A DNA stretch of 25,876 bases, from NCBI GenBank assembly GCA_016303235.1, contig JAEDMB010000008.1, forward strand, positions 1 through 25,876, in the 5' to 3' direction. The DNA comes from Oscillospiraceae bacterium (lineage in GTDB: Bacteria; Bacillota; Clostridia; Oscillospirales; Ruminococcaceae). The notes beneath the pieces are model-generated. The model did not search any database. It was not told the origin of the DNA and saw only the letters and a list, made by a program, of their open reading frames with translations. The translations under genes were made by a program, and so were the position numbers. This document shows positions 7,710 through 14,987 of this stretch, one piece after another (position 1 is the stretch's first letter; each line of letters starts with the position of its first letter).

Positions 7710-8849
7710 TTATACATTCAGGCGGGATTCAATTTCCAAAGCCTGAGCATTTTTAAGTCTTGCCTCTGCAAGCTCCTTTTCGTCCTGAAGATTGATATTA
7801 TCCCATTCAACATGGCAAACGGAATTATTTCCGGAAAGACGCATAAAAGCGTTGCCGATGTCGCATATAACGGGAGTAAGCAGACGGCGATAATATTCGA
7901 GTTCACTTGTAAGAATATCAGATTGCTGACTTGACATTCTTTCCGTAGAACTCCAGTTTAAGCCGAGGAGAAAGGGCGGAATAGAAAGTTTGGATATAAG
8001 CTGTTCGAGAAGCTGTCTGACAGGTATTTCAGTGTTAAAGAGCTGATTTTCAGCACCAATAACTTTAATATCGACATCACCCACAGCAACGAAATCCTTA
8101 ACCTGACCGAATTTAGCGGAATTCATACCGTCCGCCCATTCCTTGGCAATCTGCATAGCACGTTCTTTAGAGTAAGCACGTTCACCGGAATCAGCAGAGG
8201 GCTTATAAGTGACAGCATAGCGAACATTTCCGATTCTGTCATAATTCTGACCGATACATTCATAAATTCTCAGAAGAATGTTACTTAAGGAGGGCAGACC
8301 TCTTAAAATTGAACGCCCCATACCGTTCGGAGCAGGATTCATAGCAGTAAAGAGAATACGTTCGGGGTGTCTTATAAGGATTTTATCGTTGCCATTTTTA
8401 AGGAAATATTTTCTTTCAACGGGTGAGTTACCGCATTGAATTTCAATATCGCATACATTGCCATTATAAAGACCGTCAATCTGTCTGTTTTTCTTATTGA
8501 TGATTATTTCACCGACAGCATTTCCATAAGTAATAATACTGTCAAGATAGTTGTCAATAAAGGTGTAGACAGATTTTCCGGTAAGACCGACAGGAACATT
8601 ATTCATAAAGTCGTCAAGTCTGTCCTGAAATTTTTCATCAGACGAGATAACTTTAAATCCGCCGGTAAGCCTGATAATTTTGATTATAGAGGCATCGATT
8701 ACCGGAACAGTAAAGCGTAATTTGTCATAAAGTTCCTTTTCGCAGTAATCAATACCGGAATCAAGAAAGCTTTGCGAAAAATTTTCTCTTACAGCAGACT
8801 GGACGGCAAAGCCGGAATCCTTTTCTGATTTTTTTCTGAAAAGTTTCAT
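7710..8849 (-). CDS. phage portal protein
   Basis: 379 residues, directly after the large terminase and before the capsid, the standard portal position. Family features are the N-terminal region with VPVIDASIIKIIRL (about 48-61), the central YGNAVGEIII (about 108-117), IRHPERILFTAMNP, and the crown/stem region QLISKLSIPPFLLGLNW and SSTERMSSQQSDILTSELEYYRR typical of PBSX-type portals (TIGR01540-like). In phages it forms the 12-subunit ring through which DNA enters the shell. It is slightly shorter than many relatives (about 400-450) because the acidic C-terminal tail is small. Ribosome site GGAGG precedes the ATG. No truncation or frameshift is visible. Confidence 0.87.
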   Translation of the reverse strand: MKLFRKKSEKDSGFAVQSAVRENFSQSFLDSGIDYCEKELYDKLRFTVPVIDASIIKIIRLTGGFKVISSDEKFQDRLDDFMNNVPVGLTGKSVYTFIDNYLDSIITYGNAVGEIIINKKNRQIDGLYNGNVCDIEIQCGNSPVERKYFLKNGNDKILIRHPERILFTAMNPAPNGMGRSILRGLPSLSNILLRIYECIGQNYDRIGNVRYAVTYKPSADSGERAYSKERAMQIAKEWADGMNSAKFGQVKDFVAVGDVDIKVIGAENQLFNTEIPVRQLLEQLISKLSIPPFLLGLNWSSTERMSSQQSDILTSELEYYRRLLTPVICDIGNAFMRLSGNNSVCHVEWDNINLQDEKELAEARLKNAQALEIESRLNV

Positions 8850-8896
8850 TAAATCCTCCTTTTTATGATATTTGAACAGTGCTTAAAAAAATGCTG

Positions 8897-10144
8897 TTAT
8901 CTTGAGATGCTTCCGACAAAGAAAGTATCGGAGCAGTTTTTCCCGAAAGTATCCGAAACGAAATAACGCAAATCGTCCATAGCATGGTCATTTTCCTTGA
9001 CAGGACAGTCATAGCCGTTTTTTTCGTTCCAGCAGTAGAGGGAGAACTCTCTTATAGTATCCTTACAGCTTTCGTGGACAGCGATTTTATTTTGTTTGAG
9101 TATATCAGAAACAAGCCTTATACCTGAAATGACATCGTTATCAGCTTTTTTGACTGCAAATTTACCGTGTCTGCGGATACACTCTATGAAACTTGAAGCC
9201 GAAGGGTCAACAATAACCTTGTCAATTTTTAAAGAACCGGCAAGCTTTTCAAGAGCAGTATAATGTTCTTCATCAGTTCGGCACATTCCCTCACGTTTTG
9301 AGGAGTAGTAATATTCCCTGATTCTGAACCATTTTCCGTTATGGAGTCCCCACAATCCGAAAGATGACGGGTTGACAGTACCGTAATCGCATGAAATAAC
9401 AAATCGGGAACATTCTGGAATATCGGAAAACACATGATTTTTTTCGCTGAACATGGGATATATGACACCGCTTGCGGAACTCCATTTTCCGAGAACGAAT
9501 CTTTCATAGAAAGCACCGGAATAAAGACGTTCATAGCGTTCCCTTACTTTTTTTGAAAGAGAGGGATTATCGTCCATAGTGAAATGGAGATAGAGAGCGT
9601 TTTTGCTTTCGGATTTGAGAATCCATTCTCTGTAAAACCAGTGAGCAGGATTATCGGGATTGCAGTTGAACCATATTTTTGAATCTGTAACAGAACATCT
9701 TGCGAGAGCCTGTTCAACGAAGGAGCGAGGCATAAGAGCTACTTCATCGAGCATAACACCGGAAAGCGTTATACCCTGAATAAGCGAATCAGATGAACTG
9801 TCACGACCGCCGAAAAGATAGAAACGGTTTGTATGATTTTTAAGAGTAATATCAATATAATTTCTGCTTATTTTCTCACAGAAAGTAAAACCGAGTTCCG
9901 AGGCGGATTTGATAATAGGTTCAATGACATTTCTTCTCAATGATACAATAGTTTTACCGCAGAAAGCGAAAACGCTGTTATTGAAATTAATAGATGCCCA
10001 GCTTATAAAGCCGAGAGACATAGCGAAAGTTTTACCGCTTCTGACAGCACCGTCACAGATAACAGCATCATAATGACGATATTCGGGATAGTTCCACCAT
10101 TTAAGAGTAATGAGTTGTTTTTCTGAAAATCTGCTGATATTCAA
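8897..10144 (-). CDS. phage terminase large subunit
   Basis: 415 residues with both functional halves complete. ATPase: Walker A GAVRSGKT (32-39) and Walker B VMLDE (130-134). Nuclease: Asp253 in SCDYG, Asp313 in VDPSA, and Asp390/Asp391 in HAMDDLRYF, the three acidic positions of the RNase H-like headful/cos nuclease. Architecture is that of Terminase_3 plus Terminase_3C as in PBSX XtmB. It packages DNA into the prohead, powered by ATP, and cuts it. It overlaps the small subunit gene by 4 nt (ATGA). The survival of every catalytic residue in a cluster without tail or lysis genes is notable and argues against simple decay. Confidence 0.95.
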   Translation of the reverse strand: MNISRFSEKQLITLKWWNYPEYRHYDAVICDGAVRSGKTFAMSLGFISWASINFNNSVFAFCGKTIVSLRRNVIEPIIKSASELGFTFCEKISRNYIDITLKNHTNRFYLFGGRDSSSDSLIQGITLSGVMLDEVALMPRSFVEQALARCSVTDSKIWFNCNPDNPAHWFYREWILKSESKNALYLHFTMDDNPSLSKKVRERYERLYSGAFYERFVLGKWSSASGVIYPMFSEKNHVFSDIPECSRFVISCDYGTVNPSSFGLWGLHNGKWFRIREYYYSSKREGMCRTDEEHYTALEKLAGSLKIDKVIVDPSASSFIECIRRHGKFAVKKADNDVISGIRLVSDILKQNKIAVHESCKDTIREFSLYCWNEKNGYDCPVKENDHAMDDLRYFVSDTFGKNCSDTFFVGSISR

Positions 10145-10617
10145 TTTAAATCTTCCTCACTGTTTTTAGTCAGAGCATTGATAAAGCTGTCAGCGATACC
10201 GGAGGAGTTGCAGGAATTAGCGAACTCAAACATTTTTTCGAGAGCTTTCTGGCGGTCAAAGAGTTTTATTTCAACACCGCCCCCCTTGACTTTTTTGATT
10301 TCTGAAACGTTAAAGAGGTCGAGACCGGAAATCATATCAGGGGAGGGAATATCTTCCGAGAAAGCAAGAAAAACAGCATCATTTGAATTTCCGAATGCAA
10401 GGCGTTCAAGACCGGACATAATACTATCGGAATTGCAGTGGAGAGCGGAATAAAGCTTTGGAATCAATTTCTGACAGTATGGTGAACGCAGACATTCGAT
10501 ACCGTCAGGCAAAGCAGTTTCGGGAGGGAAACCAGCTTTAACAGCGGATTCTCTGATATTGCCGAGCTTGACGAAATAACAGCAGAAAAGTTTTTTTCTG
10601 TTATCAGTGTCTTTCAT
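10141..10617 (-). CDS. phage terminase small subunit
   Basis: 158 residues of the Terminase_2/XtmA type. An N-terminal helix-turn-helix-like segment CCYFVKLGNIRESAVKAGF (12-30) is the expected DNA-recognition region. A later part with SDSIMSGLERLAFGNSNDAVFL and the end motif GGVEIKLFDRQKALEKMFEF (112-131) is the family's oligomerisation and C-terminal region. It recognises the packaging site and loads the large subunit. Ribosome site AAAGGAGTG lies upstream of the ATG. It is the first gene of the phage cluster, and I found no convincing sigma-A promoter in the 262-nt A/T-rich gap behind it, so its control is unclear. Confidence 0.88.
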   Translation of the reverse strand: MKDTDNRKKLFCCYFVKLGNIRESAVKAGFPPETALPDGIECLRSPYCQKLIPKLYSALHCNSDSIMSGLERLAFGNSNDAVFLAFSEDIPSPDMISGLDLFNVSEIKKVKGGGVEIKLFDRQKALEKMFEFANSCNSSGIADSFINALTKNSEEDLN

Positions 10618-10807
10618 AATAAATCACTCCTTTCAAAAAAAGCACTGTTCACTAAAGGGCAAAAAAACGGGATTTTTTAAACGCACAAGTTTAAATTTCT
10701 GAAAAAAATTTTTTTAAAATTCGTAAGTTTGTATATATGCACAAAACAGGATATAAATTTTTATGGATTATAACTATAAATCCGTTAATAAAAAATCAAC
10801 AAAAAAG

Positions 10808-10836
10808 TTGCAAAAGAAAATGGAATATGATATAAT
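10808..10836 (+). promoter_or_regulatory. sigma-A promoter of the SPFH/zinc-ribbon operon
   Basis: TTGCAA (10808-10813), 17-nt spacer, TATAAT (10831-10836); ribosome site CGGAGG (10863-10868) and ATG at 10880. The rest of the divergent gap 10618-10807 is A/T-rich with long A and T runs. It holds a short imperfect palindrome TTTGT..ACAAA near 10729-10746 that could be an operator, but I cannot support a regulator. Confidence 0.8.
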
Positions 10837-10879
10837 ATAATCACATAAAATTTTTTAGGATACGGAGGTTTTTTACAAA

Positions 10880-12130
10880 ATGGGAATAGTCAGAGCAGCC
10901 GCAGGAGCAATAGGCGGAAGTCTTGCTGATTCATGGCTTGATTTTATCGAAGCCGATAACATGACCGATACAACAGCAATGACAAGAGGCGTACAGGTAC
11001 ATGACAGACGAGGAAGCAACAGAAGACAGTCAACAGGCATAGTATCAAACGGTTCAAAAATAATAGTAGGACAGAATCAGATGATGTTGCTTGTAGACGG
11101 AGGAAACATTGTAGATTACTGTGCGGAACCGGGATATTATGAAGTATTCATGTCATCAGCACCGTCAATGTTCAACGGAGAATTTAAGGATTCCTTAAAA
11201 GACACATGGAACAGATTCAAATTCGGAGGACAGCCGTCATCAAAACAGGAGATATATTTTATAAATCTTCAGGAAATAAAGAATATAAAGTTCGGAACAA
11301 GAAACGCACTCAATTATTTTGACAGCTTTTACAATTCGGAACTTTTCATCAGATGTCACGGAACATATTCGATAAAGATAACAGACCCGATAAAATTCTT
11401 TAAGGAAGCATGTCCGAGAAATGCACAGCGGGTAGATATGAATAATATCGGTGAACAGTATCTCATGGAATTTACACAGGCACTTCAGACATCGATTGCA
11501 AAAATGTCAATGGACGGCAAGAGAATATCATATCTCAACGCAATGACGCTTGATTTAGCAAGATATATGCAGAATGCACTTGATGACCAGTGGAAAGAAT
11601 TAAGGGGAATGGAAATATGTTCCGTAGCAATAGCACCTATTTCGTATGATGACGAAAGCAAAAAGCTTATAGAAAGAAGAAATCAGGCAGGAATATTAAG
11701 TGACCCGAGCATAAGAGATACATATGTTCAGACAACAGTTGCAGACGGACTCGGACGTGCGGGTTCAAATTCATCGGGAGCAATGAACGGATATGTAGGA
11801 ATGGGAATGGGTATGAATGTTGCCGGAGGATTTATGCAGTCAGTAGCATCAGCAAATGCACAGCAGAGACAGCAGAATCAGTCAGCAAATGTAAACAGCT
11901 GGAACTGTTCATGCGGAACATCAAACACAGGGAAATTCTGTCAGAACTGCGGAAAAGCAAAACCAGCACCGGCAGGAAGCTGGACTTGTCAGTGCGGAAC
12001 AGTAAACACCGGAAATTTCTGTCAGAACTGCGGAAACAGAAAGCCGGTACAGTCAGGAAACTGGACTTGTCAGTGCGGAGCAGTAAATACAGGTAATTTC
12101 TGTCAGAGTTGCGGAAACAGAAAACCATAA
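10880..12130 (+). CDS. ydjI: YdjI-like SPFH-domain protein with three C-terminal zinc ribbons
   Basis: 416 residues. An SPFH (stomatin/prohibitin/flotillin) domain of the 'virion core protein' type spans roughly residues 45-280, with SKQEIYFINLQEIKNIKFGT and IRCHGTYSIKITDPIKFF as its strands. A Gly/Met/Gln-rich linker (about 295-338) and three tandem zinc ribbons follow, each starting at Trp341, Trp368 and Trp395 with CxCG..FCQxCG ligands. In Bacillus subtilis YdjI, with YdjG and YdjH, recruits the ESCRT-III-like PspA to damaged membrane. The next two genes here are those two partners, so the same complex is likely. No transmembrane segment is visible, so it would bind the membrane through its partners. 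The B. subtilis protein has fewer ribbons. Three repeats with 81-bp period suggest recent duplication. Confidence 0.85.
   Translation: MGIVRAAAGAIGGSLADSWLDFIEADNMTDTTAMTRGVQVHDRRGSNRRQSTGIVSNGSKIIVGQNQMMLLVDGGNIVDYCAEPGYYEVFMSSAPSMFNGEFKDSLKDTWNRFKFGGQPSSKQEIYFINLQEIKNIKFGTRNALNYFDSFYNSELFIRCHGTYSIKITDPIKFFKEACPRNAQRVDMNNIGEQYLMEFTQALQTSIAKMSMDGKRISYLNAMTLDLARYMQNALDDQWKELRGMEICSVAIAPISYDDESKKLIERRNQAGILSDPSIRDTYVQTTVADGLGRAGSNSSGAMNGYVGMGMGMNVAGGFMQSVASANAQQRQQNQSANVNSWNCSCGTSNTGKFCQNCGKAKPAPAGSWTCQCGTVNTGNFCQNCGNRKPVQSGNWTCQCGAVNTGNFCQSCGNRKP
11899..12127 (+). repeat. 81-bp in-frame tandem repeat (three zinc ribbons)
   Basis: The CTGGA that opens each unit falls at 11899, 11980 and 12061, an exact 81-nt (27-residue) period; the last unit is cut by the stop codon. 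Units 2 and 3 are more alike than either is to unit 1. Each encodes Trp, CxCG, NTG, FCQxCG. Confidence 0.9.
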
Positions 12131-12138
12131 AAAAACAA

Positions 12139-12157
12139 GGGCGAACAATGTTCGCCC
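12139..12157. promoter_or_regulatory. hairpin between the SPFH and YdjG-like genes
   Basis: GGGCGAACA/TGTTCGCCC, perfect 9-bp arms around a single A (in practice 7 bp with a 5-nt loop). There is no T-run on the + strand, so transcription probably continues; on the minus strand a T-rich stretch follows. A processing or partial attenuation site that lowers the downstream genes relative to the SPFH gene is plausible. Confidence 0.55.
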
Positions 12158-12189
12158 ATAAATATTAATTAAGAACGGAGTGGGATTTT

Positions 12190-13248
12190 TTGGAAGCAGT
12201 TCAGTATAAATGCCCGAATTGCGGAGGGGAACTTAAATTCAAGCCGGAAAATCAGAAATTCGGCTGTGAATATTGTTTCAGTGAATTTACCGAGGAAGAA
12301 ATAAGGGAAGTATGTTCACGAAACGAAAACAGACCCCTTGACGAAAATCTTGAGGAACAGCAAAGGGAATTTCAGGAGCATACAAATGTATATCAGTGCG
12401 GAAGCTGTGGAGCAGAGATAATAGCCGAAGAAAACGAATCGGCAACATTCTGCTATTATTGTCATGAGCCGGTAATACTTTCGGGAAGGCTTTCAGGAGA
12501 TTACAAGCCACAAAGAGTAATAGGCTTTCAGATAGACCGGAACAGAGCGGAAACAATGTTCAAGGACTGGTGCTGGAAAAAGTGGTTTATACCAAAGGAT
12601 TTCAAAACGCAAAGTCAGCTTGAAAAAATGACAGGTTTATATGTACCTTTCTGGCTGGCAGACTGCGATATAAAAGCGAATTATAACGCATTAGGAAAAA
12701 AGGTAAGAACATGGCGTTCAGGAGATTACCGCTATACGGAAACAAAGGAATATGAAATAATCCGAAAAGCAAATATAACAATGAACGGAATCCCCGCTGA
12801 CGGAGAAAGCAAGATAGAAGACCAGCTCATGGAGGCAATAGAGCCTTTCAGATATGAAGATGCGAAGAATTTTTCAATGTCATATCTGAGCGGATTTTAT
12901 GCAGATAAATATGACGTAGATAAGGCACAGGTTTTTCCGAGAATACGTCAGAGAGCGGAAAGCGGTTCATCAAAAGTAATATCAGAAAGTATTCAGGGAT
13001 ACAGCACAGTAATAAAATCATCTGAAAACTATAATATAATAAATACCGAATGGGAATATATACTTCTCCCCGTGTGGTTTATGACATATATCCACAACGG
13101 AAAAACATATTCATTTGCACTTAACGGACAGACAGGAAAAATAGCAGGCACACCACCCTTTGACGGTCTGAAGTGCGGAATATTCTGCGGAATAACAGCA
13201 TTAATTGTAGCAATAATAACAATGCTCGGGGGGTATTTTTTCTTATGA
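12190..13248 (+). CDS. ydjG: YdjG-like zinc-ribbon membrane protein
   Basis: 352 residues. Two zinc ribbons open the protein: Cys8/Cys11 with Cys26/Cys29 and Cys70/Cys73 with Cys88/Cys91 (TFIIB-like). A central domain of about 240 residues with W/Y-rich strands (LYVPFWLADCDIKANY, EYILLPVWFMTYIHNGKTYSFALNG) follows, and one transmembrane helix closes it (about 328-352). The start is TTG at 12190, with GGAG 9 nt upstream; no ATG fits. B. subtilis YdjG has the same length and plan and anchors, with YdjH, the YdjI-PspA complex at the membrane. It follows the SPFH gene by 59 nt and overlaps the TPM gene by 4 nt. Confidence 0.85.
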   Translation: MEAVQYKCPNCGGELKFKPENQKFGCEYCFSEFTEEEIREVCSRNENRPLDENLEEQQREFQEHTNVYQCGSCGAEIIAEENESATFCYYCHEPVILSGRLSGDYKPQRVIGFQIDRNRAETMFKDWCWKKWFIPKDFKTQSQLEKMTGLYVPFWLADCDIKANYNALGKKVRTWRSGDYRYTETKEYEIIRKANITMNGIPADGESKIEDQLMEAIEPFRYEDAKNFSMSYLSGFYADKYDVDKAQVFPRIRQRAESGSSKVISESIQGYSTVIKSSENYNIINTEWEYILLPVWFMTYIHNGKTYSFALNGQTGKIAGTPPFDGLKCGIFCGITALIVAIITMLGGYFFL

Positions 13249-14159
13249 CCGCAATAAAAAGGCTTTCCGCAACATTTTTTTCATTATTAGTAATTCTTAC
13301 AGCATTGATTCCGTTAAGTGCCAGTGCCGGAAAGGATTTCAGCAATTGCAGAATATATGATGAATACGGCGTATTTAAAGATGATAAGCTTGAAGAACTT
13401 AACGGTCTTATAGAACATACAGCCGAAGAAATTGATATGTACATAGCAATATATATCAGCAAAACTGATTTGGACGATTTGGGAACCGAAAGATTTTCCG
13501 AGCAGTGCTATGAGGATATGTTCGGAGAAAATACAGACGGAGTATTTTTTTACATGGATTTATCCGGAGGACGTCCGGCATATGATTATATAAGCACAAG
13601 CGGAATGGGAGCGTTAGTCTATACAGATTATAAGAATGACGGTGAAAGCAATATAATAGACAAGATGTTTGACCAGATATATAATTATATGCCGTCATCA
13701 GGAGAACCAATATATTCCTCTGATATAAAGCTTGCAATAGAGGAATTTTGCCGACAGCTTGAAATATATGCAGACAAGGGTGCAAAATCATTTTATTACA
13801 GCTATGATTCGGCAGACGGAAAATATATATACCAAAGCGGAGGAAAGGCAGTAGTATCGGGACATAAGCCGTTTTTTGTAATGATAAAGTATCTGCCTGC
13901 CGGAATTTTAAGCGGAATAGTAATAGCATTAATAATGTTCTTTTCAATAAAGAGTACATATAAATTCAAGAAAAGCTGTGATTCTTCAGTATACGTTGAA
14001 AGAAATGAAACTGATTTTACCGTAAGGGACGACAGATTTATAAGAACATACACAACCAAAACAAAAATAGAAAGCAGTTCATCTTCGGGAGGTTCACACC
14101 ATTCGGGAGGGGGTTCGCATGGCGGAGGCTCACACGGAGGCGGAGGCAGACACAGATAA
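13245..14159 (+). CDS. ydjH: TPM-domain membrane protein (YdjH-like) with Gly/Ser/His tail
   Basis: 304 residues. A signal peptide (1-28, ending SASA) precedes an extracellular TPM (TLP18.3/Psb32/MOLO-1) domain at about 35-190, with YDEYGVFKDDKLEELN and a DLSGGRPAYDYISTSG segment. A transmembrane helix (about 217-236) leads to a cytoplasmic tail that ends in a glycine-serine-histidine repeat (280-304, with seven His counting the last HR). I set the start at 13245 (ATG overlapping the TGA of the previous gene by 4 nt, GGGGGG upstream) because translation from further upstream would run inside ydjG and hide the signal peptide. TPM proteins pair with zinc-ribbon partners in Bacillus YdjGH. The His-rich tail may bind metal; that is inference. 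A terminator follows. Confidence 0.85.
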   Translation: MTAIKRLSATFFSLLVILTALIPLSASAGKDFSNCRIYDEYGVFKDDKLEELNGLIEHTAEEIDMYIAIYISKTDLDDLGTERFSEQCYEDMFGENTDGVFFYMDLSGGRPAYDYISTSGMGALVYTDYKNDGESNIIDKMFDQIYNYMPSSGEPIYSSDIKLAIEEFCRQLEIYADKGAKSFYYSYDSADGKYIYQSGGKAVVSGHKPFFVMIKYLPAGILSGIVIALIMFFSIKSTYKFKKSCDSSVYVERNETDFTVRDDRFIRTYTTKTKIESSSSSGGSHHSGGGSHGGGSHGGGGRHR

Positions 14160-14160
14160 A

Positions 14161-14187
14161 AAAAGCGGGCATAAAAGCCCGTTTTTT
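14161..14187. terminator. bidirectional terminator between convergent operons
   Basis: CGGGC (14166-14170), ATAAAA loop, GCCCG (14177-14181), with A-run before and T-run after, extended by A:T pairs. It lies in the 37-nt gap between the TPM gene (+) and the S1-domain gene (-) and can serve both. Confidence 0.85.
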
Positions 14188-14196
14188 GATATGGAA

Positions 14197-14652
14197 TTAT
14201 TTTCTGCGAGTACCGTTTTTGCGGTCAGTACTTCTTTTGAGTTCACACATTTTTTCTTCGCTGTTCTGTTTGAATTTGTTAATCATATCCTCGAAAGACA
14301 TTTCAGACGGCGGAGTTTGTTTTTTAGGTTCCCATACATTAGGTCGTGGACGTTCGTCACGTTTCTGATTCTGCATGCGGTTCTGATTATTTCTCTGAGG
14401 CTTTGGATTAGGATTTTCGACAGCCTTTTTGATAGAGAGACTGACTTTTCCGGCTTCGTTGATACCGATAACTTTAACTTTGACTTCCTGATTTTCTGTG
14501 AGAAAGTCTCTTATTTCGTTGACAAAGGAGTTGGATATTTCGGATATGTGAACCATACCTGTACCACCGCCTTCTATATCGACAAAAGCACCGTACTGTG
14601 TAATGTTTTTAACTTTTCCGTCATAGATTTTTCCGATTTCGAGCTGAATCAA
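14197..14652 (-). CDS. yabR: S1 RNA-binding domain protein (YabR-like)
   Basis: 151 residues. A single S1 domain fills residues 1-75 (GKIYDGKVKNITQYGAFVDI, then GMVHISEIS and VKVKVIGINEAGKVSLSIKKA), followed by a basic, Asn/Arg/Pro-rich tail that looks unstructured. The start is TTG at 14652: AGGAGG lies 8 nt upstream and no nearby ATG is in frame. In B. subtilis yabR directly follows divIC, and this gene follows divIC by 20 nt, so the order is conserved. The family also includes general stress protein 13; both are ribosome-associated RNA-binding proteins of unclear role. It is longer than B. subtilis YabR (128) because of the tail. Confidence 0.85.
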   Translation of the reverse strand: MIQLEIGKIYDGKVKNITQYGAFVDIEGGGTGMVHISEISNSFVNEIRDFLTENQEVKVKVIGINEAGKVSLSIKKAVENPNPKPQRNNQNRMQNQKRDERPRPNVWEPKKQTPPSEMSFEDMINKFKQNSEEKMCELKRSTDRKNGTRRK

Positions 14653-14672
14653 GCTTAATTCCTCCTAAAAAA

Positions 14673-14987
14673 TTAATTGCGAGAAGTGTCATAAAATCTT
14701 TGTTCATCAGGGTAAGCGTAATTAAAATCTTCACGGGCAACTTTTTCTATGTAAGCAGTCATATCATCGCCCTCAAGATTCCGCTGTAACTCTGCATTTT
14801 CGTTTTCATAGTCCTTGATTTTTTCCTGAATGGATAAAAGTTCTTCTTCTTTCTGCATTCTGTCGTATTCAGTAGAAACGCTTATAGCAGTACAGCATAT
14901 GACAAGAGCGACAGCTACGATTTTAAACGGAATGTTATTGAAGAAACTTTTACCTTTTGCCTTTTTTGGTTTCTTTTTTCTTGGCAT
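14673..14987 (-). CDS. divIC: septum formation initiator family protein DivIC/FtsL-type
   Basis: 104 residues with the classic bitopic division protein plan. A strongly basic cytoplasmic N-terminus (PRKKKPKKAKGK), one transmembrane helix (about 21-38), an extracytoplasmic coiled coil (40-72, leucine/glutamate heptads) and the conserved end YIEKVAREDFNYAYPDEQRFYD (79-100). It would join FtsB/FtsL-like partners and FtsQ/DivIB at the septum. It overlaps the end of yabQ by 38 nt and has only a weak ribosome site, so translation is probably coupled to yabQ. Position between yabQ and the S1 gene is that of divIC in spore-forming Firmicutes, which favours DivIC over FtsL. Confidence 0.88.
   Translation of the reverse strand: MPRKKKPKKAKGKSFFNNIPFKIVAVALVICCTAISVSTEYDRMQKEEELLSIQEKIKDYENENAELQRNLEGDDMTAYIEKVAREDFNYAYPDEQRFYDTSRN

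Larger units (their letters stand above)
3736..10617 (-). mobile_element. compact phage-derived head/neck gene cluster (9 genes), no integration, tail-tube or lysis genes
   Basis: Nine co-directional genes read from 10617 down to 3736: small terminase, large terminase, portal, capsid, prohead protease, connector, and three neck/tail/hub-type proteins. Spacing is tight (overlaps of 4, 4 and 11 nt; gaps of 1, 11, 26, 47 and 75 nt) and nearly every gene has a clear AGGAGG-type ribosome site. Gene identities resemble PBSX-like and HK97-fold phage modules. I see no integrase, repressor, tail sheath, tube, tape measure, fibre, holin or endolysin, and no flanking att-type repeat. All frames are open. 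Silent-site composition matches the neighbouring host genes on the same strand, suggesting long residence. It could be a domesticated particle cluster, a gene-transfer-agent-like unit, or a large deletion product of a prophage. Confidence 0.85.

Noticed and set aside
8873..10652. 12-nt AAGCACTGTTCA present in inverted orientation before the portal gene (8873-8884) and before the small terminase gene (about 10640)
   Set aside because: A 12-mer shared once in 26 kb of A/T-rich DNA is expected by chance; flanks do not match, so I do not call it a packaging or att site.
3690..10680. Attachment-site repeats flanking the phage cluster
   Set aside because: Only AAAAACGGG is common to both edges; too short, and part of a terminator on the left side.
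10618..10807. Possible minus-strand promoter (TATAAT at 10771-10766) for the phage cluster
   Set aside because: The TTGATT upstream is 21 nt away, too far for sigma-A, and the 17-nt position holds only T-runs.
11832..12128. Antisense reading frame across the zinc-ribbon repeats
   Set aside because: It exists only because the 81-bp repeat keeps the reverse frame open; no ribosome site.
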